Shown here in pieces: positions 49,443 through 57,929 of a stretch of 64,000 nt of DNA (its first letter is position 1; each line of letters begins with the position of its first letter). Under the pieces are notes generated by a model. The model was not told where the DNA came from. It did no database searches and worked only from the letters and a program-made list of their open reading frames with translations. The stretch comes from Streptomyces sp. NBRC 110028 (GTDB lineage Bacteria > Actinomycetota > Actinomycetes > Streptomycetales > Streptomycetaceae), in the NCBI RefSeq assembly GCF_001417735.1, contig NZ_BBUZ01000043.1, positions 1-64,000 of the forward strand, read 5' to 3'. The translations under genes and the position numbers were made by a program.

Positions 49443-50861
49443 TCAGGGACCGAGTTCGGGCGGGGCGGTGGGGGCGCCGGGGAGGCGGAGCCAGGCGACG
49501 GTGCCGCCGCCGGGCGCGGGCCGCAGGCCCACCTGGCCGCCGCAGCTCTGGACGGTACGGGCCACGATCGACAGCCCGAGCCCGGAGCCGGGCAGGCTGC
49601 GGGCGGACGGGGAACGCCAGAACCGCTCGAAGACGTGCGGGAGTTCATCGTCGGGAATGCCGGGGCCATGGTCCCGCACCGTCAACTCGCCCGCTCTGAG
49701 CGCGACGTCGATGACACCACCCGAAGGGCTGAACTTCACGGCGTTGTCGAGGAGGTTGACCAGGGCCCGTTCCAGGGCGGCGGCCTCGCCGCGTACGTAC
49801 CAGGGCTCGATCGAGGCGTCGAGGGTCAGCCCGGTACCCCGCAGCCGGGCCCGCCGCAGGGCGGTGTCCGCGATCTCGTGCAGCGCGACCACCTGGAGCG
49901 GCCCGCTGCCGGGCAGCGCGTCCGGGCGGGACAGCTCCTGCAGATCGCCGATGAGCGCCGCCAGTTCGGTCATCTGCGCCTTGACGCTGCTCATGAGCGC
50001 CTTGCGGTCCTCCGGCGGCAGGGCGCGGCCGGTCTCGTCGCTGCGGGCGAGGAGTTCGACGTTGGTGCGCAGCGAGGTGAGCGGGGTGCGCAGCTCGTGG
50101 CCCGCGTCGGCGATCAGCTGCTGCTGGCGGTCGCGGGAGGAGGCGAGGGCGGCGGTCATGGCGTTGAACGAGCGGGACAGCCGGGCGATCTCGTCGTCGC
50201 CCTCGGCGGGGATGCGGACGGCCAGGTCCTCGGTGCGGGCCACGTGCTCCACGGCGTGGGTCAGCCGGTCCACCGGTTTCAGCCCGGTCCGGGCGATCCA
50301 CAGCCCGGCCGCCCCGGCGCCGACGACGCCGATACCGGCGACGAGGGCGAGGACGAGCGCGAGCGTGTTCAGGGGGTCCTGGATCTCGCTGAGCGGGCGG
50401 GCCATGGAGACGGCGATACCGCGCGGCAGCGGGCTGTCGGGGCCGCCGGAGGGCCGGTAGGTGAAGACGCGCATGCCGCGGCCGTCCGCGGCGGTCGCGT
50501 CGTGCAGCGCGGCCGGCCGCTGTCCGGTGGCGACCGCCACGTCGTCGGCGCTGACCGGCAGCTCCGTCGCCCCGGGCTGGGGGCAGCGGTTGCCGTCGGG
50601 CAGGACGATCTGCACGGAGTACGAGCCGAGGGCGCGCGGGGTGTGGCCGTCGGCGCCGTCGGGGTTCTGGCACGCGTCGAGGATGCTCACCACGTTGCGC
50701 TCGTCGACCTTGACGTTGCGCAGCGACGAGTCGAGCTGGGCGCTGAGCTGTTCGCGCACGATCAGCCAGCACGCGAACGCCGACGCCGCGACCGCGACCG
50801 CCACCGCCACCGCGGTCAGCAGGGCCAGCCGCGAACGCAGCGGGAGCCCGCGGAACCTCAC
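49443..50861 (-). CDS. cssS: Sensor histidine kinase (CssS-like)
   Basis: A 472-aa membrane kinase. Transmembrane helix 1 is near 10-32 (LALLTAVAVAVAVAASAFACW). A sensor domain of about 115 residues with two Cys follows, then helix 2 near 160-182, HAMP, and the phospho-accepting His in IADAGHELRTPLTSL near 250. N box NLLDNAVKF, G1 DHGPGIPDDE and G2 GSGLGLSIV are intact. Its GTG start overlaps the upstream regulator's TGA in GTGA. In S. coelicolor and S. lividans the orthologous pair CssRS (SCO4156-4155) senses misfolded secreted protein. The symbol is assigned by context with the HtrA-type protease. Confidence 0.87.
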   Translation of the reverse strand: MRFRGLPLRSRLALLTAVAVAVAVAASAFACWLIVREQLSAQLDSSLRNVKVDERNVVSILDACQNPDGADGHTPRALGSYSVQIVLPDGNRCPQPGATELPVSADDVAVATGQRPAALHDATAADGRGMRVFTYRPSGGPDSPLPRGIAVSMARPLSEIQDPLNTLALVLALVAGIGVVGAGAAGLWIARTGLKPVDRLTHAVEHVARTEDLAVRIPAEGDDEIARLSRSFNAMTAALASSRDRQQQLIADAGHELRTPLTSLRTNVELLARSDETGRALPPEDRKALMSSVKAQMTELAALIGDLQELSRPDALPGSGPLQVVALHEIADTALRRARLRGTGLTLDASIEPWYVRGEAAALERALVNLLDNAVKFSPSGGVIDVALRAGELTVRDHGPGIPDDELPHVFERFWRSPSARSLPGSGLGLSIVARTVQSCGGQVGLRPAPGGGTVAWLRLPGAPTAPPELGP

Positions 50862-51598
50862 GACGGCTCGCCCTCCGCCGACCGCAGGACGTACCCCACG
50901 CCGCGCACCGTGTGGACGAGCCGCGGCTCCCCGGCCGCCTCGGTCTTGCGGCGCAGGTACATCACGTACACGTCGAGCGAGTTGGACGACGGCTCGAAGT
51001 CGAAGCCCCATACGGCCTTCAGGATCTGTTCGCGGGTGAGGACCTGGCGCGGATGCGCGAGGAACATCTCCAGCAGGGTGAACTCGGTGCGGGTCAGCTC
51101 CACGCGCCGCCCGCCCCGGGTGACCTCGCGCGTCGCCAGGTCCATCCGCAGGTCGCCGAAGGACATCGTGTCGTCGTCGGCGACCGGCGCGCCCGCCGCG
51201 GCCGCGTACGAGCTGCGGCGCAGCAGGGCGCGGATGCGGGCCAGCAGCTCGTCCAGCTCGAACGGCTTGACGAGGTAGTCGTCCGCGCCCGCGTCGAGGC
51301 CGGTGACCCGGTCGCCGACCGTGTCGCGTGCGGTGAGCATCAGGATGGGCACGGTCACGCCGGTGGCGCGCAGCCGCCGGGCGGCGGTGAGCCCGTCCAT
51401 GCGGGGCATCAGCACGTCGAGCACGATCAGCTCCGGGTCGTACGTACCGGCCTTCTCCAGGGCGTCCACTCCGTCGACGGCGGTGCCGGTCGCGTAGCCC
51501 TCGAAGGCGAGGCTGCGCCGCAGCGCCTCGCGGACGGCCGGCTCGTCGTCGACGATCAGGATGCGGGCGGGCTGATCGCCGTGGTCGGCGGGGCTCAT
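50858..51598 (-). CDS. cssR: OmpR-family response regulator (CssR-like)
   Basis: A 246-aa regulator with receiver Asp in LIVLDVLMPRMDGLTAARRL and Lys in DDYLVKPFELDELL. The C-terminal winged helix reads LTRTEFTLLEMFLAHPRQVL then GFDFEPSSNSLDVYVMYLRR. It is coupled to cssS by GTGA. The upstream HtrA-type protease gene supports the secretion-stress assignment known for this locus in S. lividans. A paralogue lies downstream of cssS. Confidence 0.88.
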   Translation of the reverse strand: MSPADHGDQPARILIVDDEPAVREALRRSLAFEGYATGTAVDGVDALEKAGTYDPELIVLDVLMPRMDGLTAARRLRATGVTVPILMLTARDTVGDRVTGLDAGADDYLVKPFELDELLARIRALLRRSSYAAAAGAPVADDDTMSFGDLRMDLATREVTRGGRRVELTRTEFTLLEMFLAHPRQVLTREQILKAVWGFDFEPSSNSLDVYVMYLRRKTEAAGEPRLVHTVRGVGYVLRSAEGEPS

Positions 51599-51676
51599 GG
51601 ATCGGTTTCCTTAAACGGTGGGCGGGGCGGGGAGCGATGCTGTCAGCCTCGCACGGCCGGCCGCTGCCGGGGCGGC

Positions 51677-52801
51677 TCAGCTGTTGCCGGTGCCGCCGCT
51701 GCCGCCGTCGCGCAGGGCGGAGAGGTCGGACTTGACGGTGTCGACCGGGATCGAGAAGCCGAGCCCGATGCTGCCCGTGCTGCTGCTCTGGCCGGAGGCC
51801 GGGGCGTACATGGCGGAGTTGATCCCGATGACCTGGCCCTTCATGTTGATCAGCGCGCCGCCGGAGTTGCCGGGGTTGAGCGAGGCGTCGGTCTGGATGG
51901 CCTTGTACGTGGTCGTCGACCGGCCGACGTCGCCGTTGTAGCGGCCGCCGCCGAACTCGAAGGGCCACTGGCCGCCGCCGTCCTGCTGCTGCCCCTGGCC
52001 CTCGTCGGTGGAGACGGTGACGTCGCGGTCGAGCGCGGAGACGATGCCGCTGGTCACGGTGCCGGTCAGCCCCTCGGGCGAGCCGATGGCCACGACCTGG
52101 TCGCCGACCTTGACCTGGCTGGAGTCGCCGAGGGACGCGGCCTTGAGGCCGTGTCCGCCCCGCACCTTGATCAGGGCCAGGTCCTTGCCGCTGTCGGTGC
52201 CGACGACCGACGCGCTCTTGGTGCTGCCGTCGCTGAACCTCACCTTGATCGAATCGGCGCCGGAGACCACGTGGTTGTTGGTGATGATCTCGCCGCCGCT
52301 GGTGACGATCACGCCGGAGCCGGTGGACTCGCCCTGGGCGGACGTCGCGCTGATCTCCACGATGCTGGGGCTCACGGCGGCCGCCACGGCGGACACGCCG
52401 CTGCCGGCGCTGCTGGAGCCCGCGTTGACCACCGGGGTCGAGACGGTCGTGTCCCCCCGGTCCGCCACCTGGCCGACCAGGGTCGCCGTACCGCCGCCCA
52501 CCAGCGCCGAGACCACCGCCACGGCGGCGATGAGCCCGGCCGGCCGGGAGAGCCGCCGCCTGCGGCGGCCACCACCGCCACCGGGGTGCGGTATCGCCGC
52601 GGTGTCCCCGCCACCGGGGCCGCCGGGGCCATCGGGGCCGCCCGGGTCGCCGGTTCCGCCGCCCGGCCACACGGTGACCCCGGACGGGGTGGTCACCGGC
52701 GTCCGCGGCTCATGGGTGGGCGGCGGCGGGTAGGCCGCCGCGCCGCCGAACGCGTAGGGAAAGGGCTCGTGGTCGCCGCTACGGCGTGGGCTGTCGGTCA
52801 T
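51677..52801 (-). CDS. Membrane-anchored HtrA-type serine protease without PDZ domain
   Basis: A 374-aa protease. A Pro/Gly-rich cytoplasmic N terminus (about 1-85) precedes one transmembrane helix (AGLIAAVAVVSALVGGGTATLVG). The trypsin-like domain has the catalytic triad His in IITNNHVVSG, Asp in GKDLALIKV and Ser in NPGNSGGALIN. The protein ends soon after the protease domain, so the usual C-terminal PDZ domain is absent. In S. lividans the protease gene next to cssRS belongs to the secretion-stress response and helps remove misfolded extracytoplasmic protein. Confidence 0.91.
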   Translation of the reverse strand: MTDSPRRSGDHEPFPYAFGGAAAYPPPPTHEPRTPVTTPSGVTVWPGGGTGDPGGPDGPGGPGGGDTAAIPHPGGGGGRRRRRLSRPAGLIAAVAVVSALVGGGTATLVGQVADRGDTTVSTPVVNAGSSSAGSGVSAVAAAVSPSIVEISATSAQGESTGSGVIVTSGGEIITNNHVVSGADSIKVRFSDGSTKSASVVGTDSGKDLALIKVRGGHGLKAASLGDSSQVKVGDQVVAIGSPEGLTGTVTSGIVSALDRDVTVSTDEGQGQQQDGGGQWPFEFGGGRYNGDVGRSTTTYKAIQTDASLNPGNSGGALINMKGQVIGINSAMYAPASGQSSSTGSIGLGFSIPVDTVKSDLSALRDGGSGGTGNS

Positions 52802-52901
52802 GTCTATGACTGTGCGGCGGAAGTATGAGAACAGGCTGAGGACCTGCTGAGAAGCAGGGCAGAAGTCGGTATGCCCGGTATAAGGAAGCCCGGTGCCGGC
52901 G

Positions 52902-53924
52902 CTACGAACAGCCGCAGGAGCGCCGCACCACCAGCGCGGAGGGGAACTGCCGCATCCGCTCCCGGCGCGAGACCGCCAGCCGAGGCCCGTCCTCCAGCAC
53001 CAGGTCGACCGCGGCGCGCGCCATCGCGGGCCGGTCGGAGCCGACCGTGGTCAGCGGCGGATCGGTCAGCCCCGCCTCCTTGACGTCGTCGAAGCCCGCG
53101 ACCGCCAGCTCCCCGGGGACGTCGATGCGCAGCTCACGCGCCGCCCGCAGCACCCCGAACGCCTGGTCGTCGGTGGCGCAGAAGATCGCCGGGGGCCGGT
53201 CGGGGCCGGCCAGCAGGCCGAGGGCCACCTGGTAGGCGTCGTACCGGTTGTACGGGGCCTGGAACAGCCGCCCCTCCGTGGACCGCCCGGCCTCCCGCAT
53301 CGCCCGGCGCCACCCCTCGACGTGGTCGGTCACCGGGTCGCCGACGGTCGGGGTTATCTCGGTGCCGCCGAGGCAGGCCACATAGGGGTGGCCGTGCTCC
53401 AGCAGATGGCGCACCGCGAGCTGGGCTCCGCCGACGTCGTCCAGCACCACGGCCACGTCGTCGATCGCCTCGGGCCGCTCGTGCAGCAGCACCACCCGGG
53501 CGTCCCACGCCTCGATCTCGGCGGCGGCGTTCTCGCTGGGGCCCTGGCTGATGAGGATCAGCCCGGACACCCGCATCCCCAGGAAGGCGCGCAGATAGTG
53601 CACCTCGCGCTCGTCCAGGTAGTCGGAGTTGCCGACCAGCACCATCTTGCCGCGCTCGGCGGCGGCCTGTTCGACGGCGTGCGCCATCTCGGCGAAGAAC
53701 GGCTGGCGGGCGTCCGGCACGATCAGCCCTATGAGGTCGGTCCGCCGGCTCGCCATCGCCTGGGCGACCCGGTCGGGCCGGTAGCCCAGCTCCTTGATCG
53801 CGGCGAGTACCCGCTCGCGCGTGGCCGGGGCGACCGGCCGGGGTCCGTCGTTGATGACGTAACTGACGACCGCGGTCGAGGTCCCCGCCAGCCTTGCCAC
53901 ATCATCCCGCGTCACCTTGGCCAC
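52902..53924 (-). CDS. LacI-family transcriptional regulator
   Basis: A 340-aa regulator. The LacI helix-turn-helix and hinge are at the N terminus (TRDDVARLAGTSTAVVSYVI, then RVLAAIKELGYRPDRVAQAM). The periplasmic-binding-like ligand domain spans about 60-335 (LIGLIVPDARQPFFAEMAHA, ATDDQAFGVLRAARE, VAGFDDV). The C terminus has an odd CGCS ending. No sugar genes are adjacent, so its regulon lies elsewhere. It is immediately downstream of glnR on the same strand. Confidence 0.92.
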   Translation of the reverse strand: MAKVTRDDVARLAGTSTAVVSYVINDGPRPVAPATRERVLAAIKELGYRPDRVAQAMASRRTDLIGLIVPDARQPFFAEMAHAVEQAAAERGKMVLVGNSDYLDEREVHYLRAFLGMRVSGLILISQGPSENAAAEIEAWDARVVLLHERPEAIDDVAVVLDDVGGAQLAVRHLLEHGHPYVACLGGTEITPTVGDPVTDHVEGWRRAMREAGRSTEGRLFQAPYNRYDAYQVALGLLAGPDRPPAIFCATDDQAFGVLRAARELRIDVPGELAVAGFDDVKEAGLTDPPLTTVGSDRPAMARAAVDLVLEDGPRLAVSRRERMRQFPSALVVRRSCGCS

Positions 53925-53947
53925 GCGCGAATTCTACGCGGGTCCAG

Positions 53948-54784
53948 CTAGGTCTTGACCGGTCGTGCGGGCCCCGCTTCGCCGGCGGACCGCGCACCGC
54001 CTCCGGACGGACCGGACGGACCTGAGCCGGTGGCCTCCCGGGACGCGGGTCCGGTCTCCCGGGACGCCGTCCGGGCGCGGTCCTCCGCGGCGGCCCGCTC
54101 GGCCCGCTCGACCTTCTCCGGGGTGACGAAGCGGTAGCCGACGTTACGGACGGTCCCGATCAGCGACTCGTGCTCCGGGCCCAGCTTGGCCCGCAGCCGC
54201 CGTACGTGCACGTCGACCGTGCGCGTACCGCCGAAGTAGTCGTAGCCCCAGACCTCCTGCAGCAGCTGCGCCCGGGTGAAGACCCGGCCGGGGTGCTGGG
54301 CGAGGTACTTCAGCAGCTCGAACTCCTTGAAGGTGAGGTCGAGCACCCGCCCCTTCAGCTTGGCGCTGTAGGTGGCCTCGTCCACCGACAGATCGCCGTT
54401 GCGGATCTCCATCGGGCTGTCGTCCGTGGTGATCTGCTGGCGGCCCATGGCCAGCCGCAGCCGGGCCTCGACCTCGGCCGGGCCCGCGGTGTCCAGCAGC
54501 ACGTCGTCGATGCCCCAGTCGGCGGTGACGGCGGCGAGCCCGCCCTCGGTCACCACCAGGACCAGCGGACAGCCGGGGCCGGTCGACCGCAGCAGCTGGC
54601 ACAGGCTGCGCACCTGCGGCAGATCACGGCGGCCGTCGATCAGGATGACGTCGGCACCGGGGGTGTCCACCAGGGCCGGGCCCTCCGCCGGGGCGACCCG
54701 CACGCTGTGCAGCAGCAGGCCGAGAGCGGGGAGCACCTCCGTCGAGGGCTGCAGTGCGTTGGTCAGCAGCAGGAGGGAACTCAT
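53948..54784 (-). CDS. glnR: GlnR, global nitrogen regulator (atypical OmpR-type)
   Basis: A 278-aa regulator whose first 100 residues (SSLLLLTNALQPSTEVLPAL, LRSTGPGCPLVLVVTEGGLA) are essentially those I recall for S. coelicolor GlnR (SCO4159). The receiver-like domain keeps the Asp in VILIDGRRD but lacks the full acidic pocket, as known for this orphan, kinase-independent regulator. The winged helix is near 135-225 (LDLTFKEFELLKYLAQHPGR, YDYFGGTRTVDVHVRRLRAK). A basic, Ala/Gly-rich tail follows. It controls ammonium assimilation genes such as glnA and amtB, none of which are here. Confidence 0.95.
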   Translation of the reverse strand: MSSLLLLTNALQPSTEVLPALGLLLHSVRVAPAEGPALVDTPGADVILIDGRRDLPQVRSLCQLLRSTGPGCPLVLVVTEGGLAAVTADWGIDDVLLDTAGPAEVEARLRLAMGRQQITTDDSPMEIRNGDLSVDEATYSAKLKGRVLDLTFKEFELLKYLAQHPGRVFTRAQLLQEVWGYDYFGGTRTVDVHVRRLRAKLGPEHESLIGTVRNVGYRFVTPEKVERAERAAAEDRARTASRETGPASREATGSGPSGPSGGGARSAGEAGPARPVKT

Positions 54785-55048
54785 CGTCCACCACCCGCCC
54801 CGGCCGTGATGGTGATGATGTGCACGCTTCGCTCGCCCATTGCCTCGGTTTCCTCCTCGGTCCCTGCGAGAGGGGGGCACCTCCCAGGCTCCGGCCTGGG
54901 GGAGTCTGCGGCTACTACTTCGTACGGTTCTGCTCGCCCCCCGGGGCAAACGCGCGTCTCAGTGCTCAAACGCGCGCGGTGCCCCTGAAAGCACAAAAGG
55001 ACCCGGGGGCGACATTGCCCGGATCCTTCACCCAGCAGAATAACCCAC
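54785..55048. promoter_or_regulatory. Divergent region between glnR and the hydrolase gene
   Basis: This 264-bp gap holds the glnR leader. A hairpin at 54881-54904 (CTCCCAGGC, loop TCCG, GCCTGGGGGAG) resembles the short palindromes scattered through Streptomyces genomes. A His-codon-rich stretch just before the glnR ATG is only the upstream part of its open frame. No clear promoter boxes. Confidence 0.4.
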
Positions 55049-55921
55049 ATGACACCCGGTGGAGAGGCTGAATCCGCTCGTCGTTTCCTTCCCCCGGCCG
55101 CCGCGGGCGCTCGGAGAGCCACGCTGCTCACCGAGGACGGGGTCCCGATCGAGACCCGCTACGAGCCTTCCCCGGCGGGCGGCGGTCCATCCGCCGGGGC
55201 GCCTGTGATCGTGGTCGCGCACGGTTTCACCGGCGCCCTGGAGCGGCCCGCGCTGCGCCGGGTGGCGTCGGCGTTCACGCAGCGTACGGCCGTGATCACG
55301 TTCTCCTTCCGGGGTCACGGCCGGTCCGGCGGGCGGTCCACGGTCGGCGACCGGGAGGTGCTGGACCTGGCGGCCGCGGTGCGCTGGGCCCGGGAGCTGG
55401 GCCACCGGCGGGTGATCACGGTCGGCTTCTCGATGGGCGGCTCCGTGGTGCTCCGCCATGCGGCGCTGTACGCACGGAACAAGCCCGATCCGGATGAGGA
55501 GCGCGAGGGGCGCACGGGGGCGCACGCCTCGGGGGCGGACGCGGTCGTCGCCGTGAGCGCGCCCGCGCGCTGGTACTACCGGGGGACGGCCCCGATGCGC
55601 CGCGTCCACTGGGCGATCACCCGGCCCACCGGCCGGCTGGTCTCCCGCTACGGGCTGCGGACCCGGATCGACGCCCGCGGCTGGAACCCGGAGCCGCTGC
55701 CGCCGGTGGCGGCGGTCCCCCGGATCGCGCCGACGCCGCTGCTGATCGTGCACGGCGACCGGGACCCGTACTTCCCGCTGGACCATCCACGGATGCTGAT
55801 GGCGGCGGCGGACCGGGCGTCCACGGAGCTGTGGATCGAGCCGGGCTTCGGCCACGCGGAGACGGCGGCCCCGGCGGAGCTGCTGGACCGGGTCGCGGGA
55901 TGGGCGCTGGCCCACACCTGA
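55049..55921 (+). CDS. Alpha/beta hydrolase
   Basis: A 290-aa alpha/beta-hydrolase fold enzyme. The oxyanion His-Gly is in IVVAHGFTGALERP near 53. The nucleophile elbow is GFSMGGSVVLRHA with Ser near 131. The acid is probably Asp in LLIVHGDRDPYFPLDH near 234 and the catalytic His in EPGFGHAETAAP near 270. The N terminus is Gly/Ala-rich, without a signal peptide. The substrate is unknown. It is divergent from glnR and its stop lies 15 bases from the convergent ABC gene. Confidence 0.88.
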   Translation: MTPGGEAESARRFLPPAAAGARRATLLTEDGVPIETRYEPSPAGGGPSAGAPVIVVAHGFTGALERPALRRVASAFTQRTAVITFSFRGHGRSGGRSTVGDREVLDLAAAVRWARELGHRRVITVGFSMGGSVVLRHAALYARNKPDPDEEREGRTGAHASGADAVVAVSAPARWYYRGTAPMRRVHWAITRPTGRLVSRYGLRTRIDARGWNPEPLPPVAAVPRIAPTPLLIVHGDRDPYFPLDHPRMLMAAADRASTELWIEPGFGHAETAAPAELLDRVAGWALAHT

Positions 55922-55936
55922 CCCGGCCCAGGGCCG

Positions 55937-57892
55937 TCACTCCGGTTCGGCCACCGGCTCCGCGAACTGGGCCGCGTACAGCCGGGCGTACGCGCCCTGG
56001 GCCGCCACCAGGGAGTCGTGGCTGCCCTGCTCCACGATGCGGCCCGCCTCCATCACCAGGATCACGTCCGCGTCCCGGATCGTGGAGAGCCGGTGGGCGA
56101 TCACGAAGCTGGTGCGGCCGGTGCGCAGCGAGGCCATGGCGTGCTGGATGAGGACCTCGGTGCGGGTGTCGACGGAGCTGGTCGCCTCGTCCAGGACCAG
56201 GATCGACGGCCCGGAGAGGAAGGCGCGGGCGATGGTGATCAGCTGCTTCTCGCCGACGCTGACGTTGGAACCCTCCTCGTCGATCACCGTGTCGTAGCCG
56301 TCGGGCAGGGTGCGTACGAAGCGGTCCACATGGGTGGCCTTCGCCGCCGCCACGATCGCCTCGTGGGAGGCGCCCTCCGAGCCGTAGGCGATGTTGTCCG
56401 CGATGGTGCCGCCGAACAGCCAGGTGTCCTGGAGGACCATGCCGATGTGGGAGCGCAGCTCCTCGCGCGGCATGGTGGCGATGTCGACGCCGTCGAGCGT
56501 GATGCGGCCGCCGCTGACCTCGTAGAACCGCATCAGCAGATTGACCAGGGTGGTCTTGCCCGCGCCGGTCGGGCCGACGATGGCCACGGTCTGGCCGGGG
56601 CTCACCGACAGCGAGAGCCCGTCGATGAGGGGCGTGTCGGGCTGGTAGCGGAAGGAGACGTCCTCGAACTCGACCTGGCCGAGCACGGTGCGCGGCCCCA
56701 CCGGCCCCTCCGGGTCCGGGGTCTGCTCCTCCGCGTCCAGCAGTTCGAAGACCCGCTCGGCGGAGGCGACGCCCGACTGGACCATGTTGGCCATGGACGC
56801 CACCTGGGTGAGCGGCTGGCTGAACTGCCGGGAGTACTGGACGAACGCCTGGACGTCGCCGATCGACAGCGCCCCGCTCGCCACCCGCAGCCCGCCGACC
56901 ACGGCGACCAGGACGTAGTTGAGGTTGCCGATGAACGTCATCGCGGGCTGGATGAGCCCGGAGATGAACTGGGCGCGGAAGCCCGCCTCGTACAGCTTCT
57001 CGTTCTGCGCGCGGAAGATCGCGGCGGACTCCCGCTCCCGCCCGAACACCTTCACCAGCGCGTGGCCGGTGTACATCTCCTCGATATGGGCGTTGAGCCG
57101 GCCCGTGGTCTTCCACTGCTGCACGAACTGGGGCTGGGCGCGCTTGCCGACGCGCGTCGCGACCAGCACCGACACCGGGACGGTGACCAGCGCGACCAGC
57201 GCCAGCAGCGGCGAGATCCAGAACATCATGGCCAGCACGCCGACCAGGGTCAGAGTCGAGGCCATGATCTGGCTGAGGGTCTGCTGCAGCGTCTGCTGGA
57301 TGTTGTCGATGTCGTTGGTGGCGCGCGACAGCACCTCGCCGCGCGACTGCCGGTCGAAGTACGACAGCGGCAGCCGCGCCAGCTTGTGCTCGACGTCCTC
57401 GCGCAGCCGGAAGACCGCGCGCTGGACGATGTTCGTGGCGACCCGGGCCTGGACCAGGTTGAGGAGCGAGGCCACGACGTACAGGCCCAGCGCCCACAGC
57501 AGGACGGTGCCGACGGCGCCGAAGTCGATGCCCTGGCCGGGCGTCACGTTCATCGAGGCGACCATGTCGGCCACCGTGCCCTGGCCGCTGTCGCGCAGGT
57601 GCTGGACGGCCTCGGCCTTGGTGAGGCCGTCGGGCAGCCGCCGTCCGATGATGCCCGCGAAGATCAGGTCGGTGGCGTGGCCGAGCACCTTGGGGCCCAG
57701 CACCGACAGCGAGATGCTGACCGTGCACAGGGCGAGGACGGCGAAGGCGATACCGCGCTCGGGGCGCAGGGCGGCCAGCAGACGGCGGCCGGAACCGCGG
57801 AAGTCCATGGACCGCTCGACGGGCTGGCCGCCCATGAAGCGGCCGGGCCCGGCGGCGGGCGCGGGGCCCCTGCGGGGTGCCGGGGTACTCAT
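55937..57892 (-). CDS. ABC exporter half-transporter, competent-site partner
   Basis: A 651-aa type I ABC exporter with six helices (about 50-370) and a C-terminal ATPase. Walker A is GPTGAGKTTLVNL, Walker B ILVLDEATSSVD with the catalytic Glu intact, and the switch His in VIAHRLS. The signature is altered to VSVGEKQ. The start at ATG 57892 has GGAAGGG upstream; an ATG-like start at 57907 is possible. It is the second gene of a pair with 57930-59669, 37 bases apart. Together they should form a heterodimeric multidrug-type exporter. Confidence 0.91.
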   Translation of the reverse strand: MSTPAPRRGPAPAAGPGRFMGGQPVERSMDFRGSGRRLLAALRPERGIAFAVLALCTVSISLSVLGPKVLGHATDLIFAGIIGRRLPDGLTKAEAVQHLRDSGQGTVADMVASMNVTPGQGIDFGAVGTVLLWALGLYVVASLLNLVQARVATNIVQRAVFRLREDVEHKLARLPLSYFDRQSRGEVLSRATNDIDNIQQTLQQTLSQIMASTLTLVGVLAMMFWISPLLALVALVTVPVSVLVATRVGKRAQPQFVQQWKTTGRLNAHIEEMYTGHALVKVFGRERESAAIFRAQNEKLYEAGFRAQFISGLIQPAMTFIGNLNYVLVAVVGGLRVASGALSIGDVQAFVQYSRQFSQPLTQVASMANMVQSGVASAERVFELLDAEEQTPDPEGPVGPRTVLGQVEFEDVSFRYQPDTPLIDGLSLSVSPGQTVAIVGPTGAGKTTLVNLLMRFYEVSGGRITLDGVDIATMPREELRSHIGMVLQDTWLFGGTIADNIAYGSEGASHEAIVAAAKATHVDRFVRTLPDGYDTVIDEEGSNVSVGEKQLITIARAFLSGPSILVLDEATSSVDTRTEVLIQHAMASLRTGRTSFVIAHRLSTIRDADVILVMEAGRIVEQGSHDSLVAAQGAYARLYAAQFAEPVAEPE

Positions 57893-57929
57893 ACGCTGCC
57901 CTTCCATCGAGGCGATCGGGACGAGCGGC

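Noticed and set aside
50862..52670. Upstream extension of the cssS frame through cssR and the protease gene
   Set aside because: The extension is Arg-rich nonsense overlapping two well-supported genes on the same strand; the GTG at 50861 with the GTGA overlap is the natural start.
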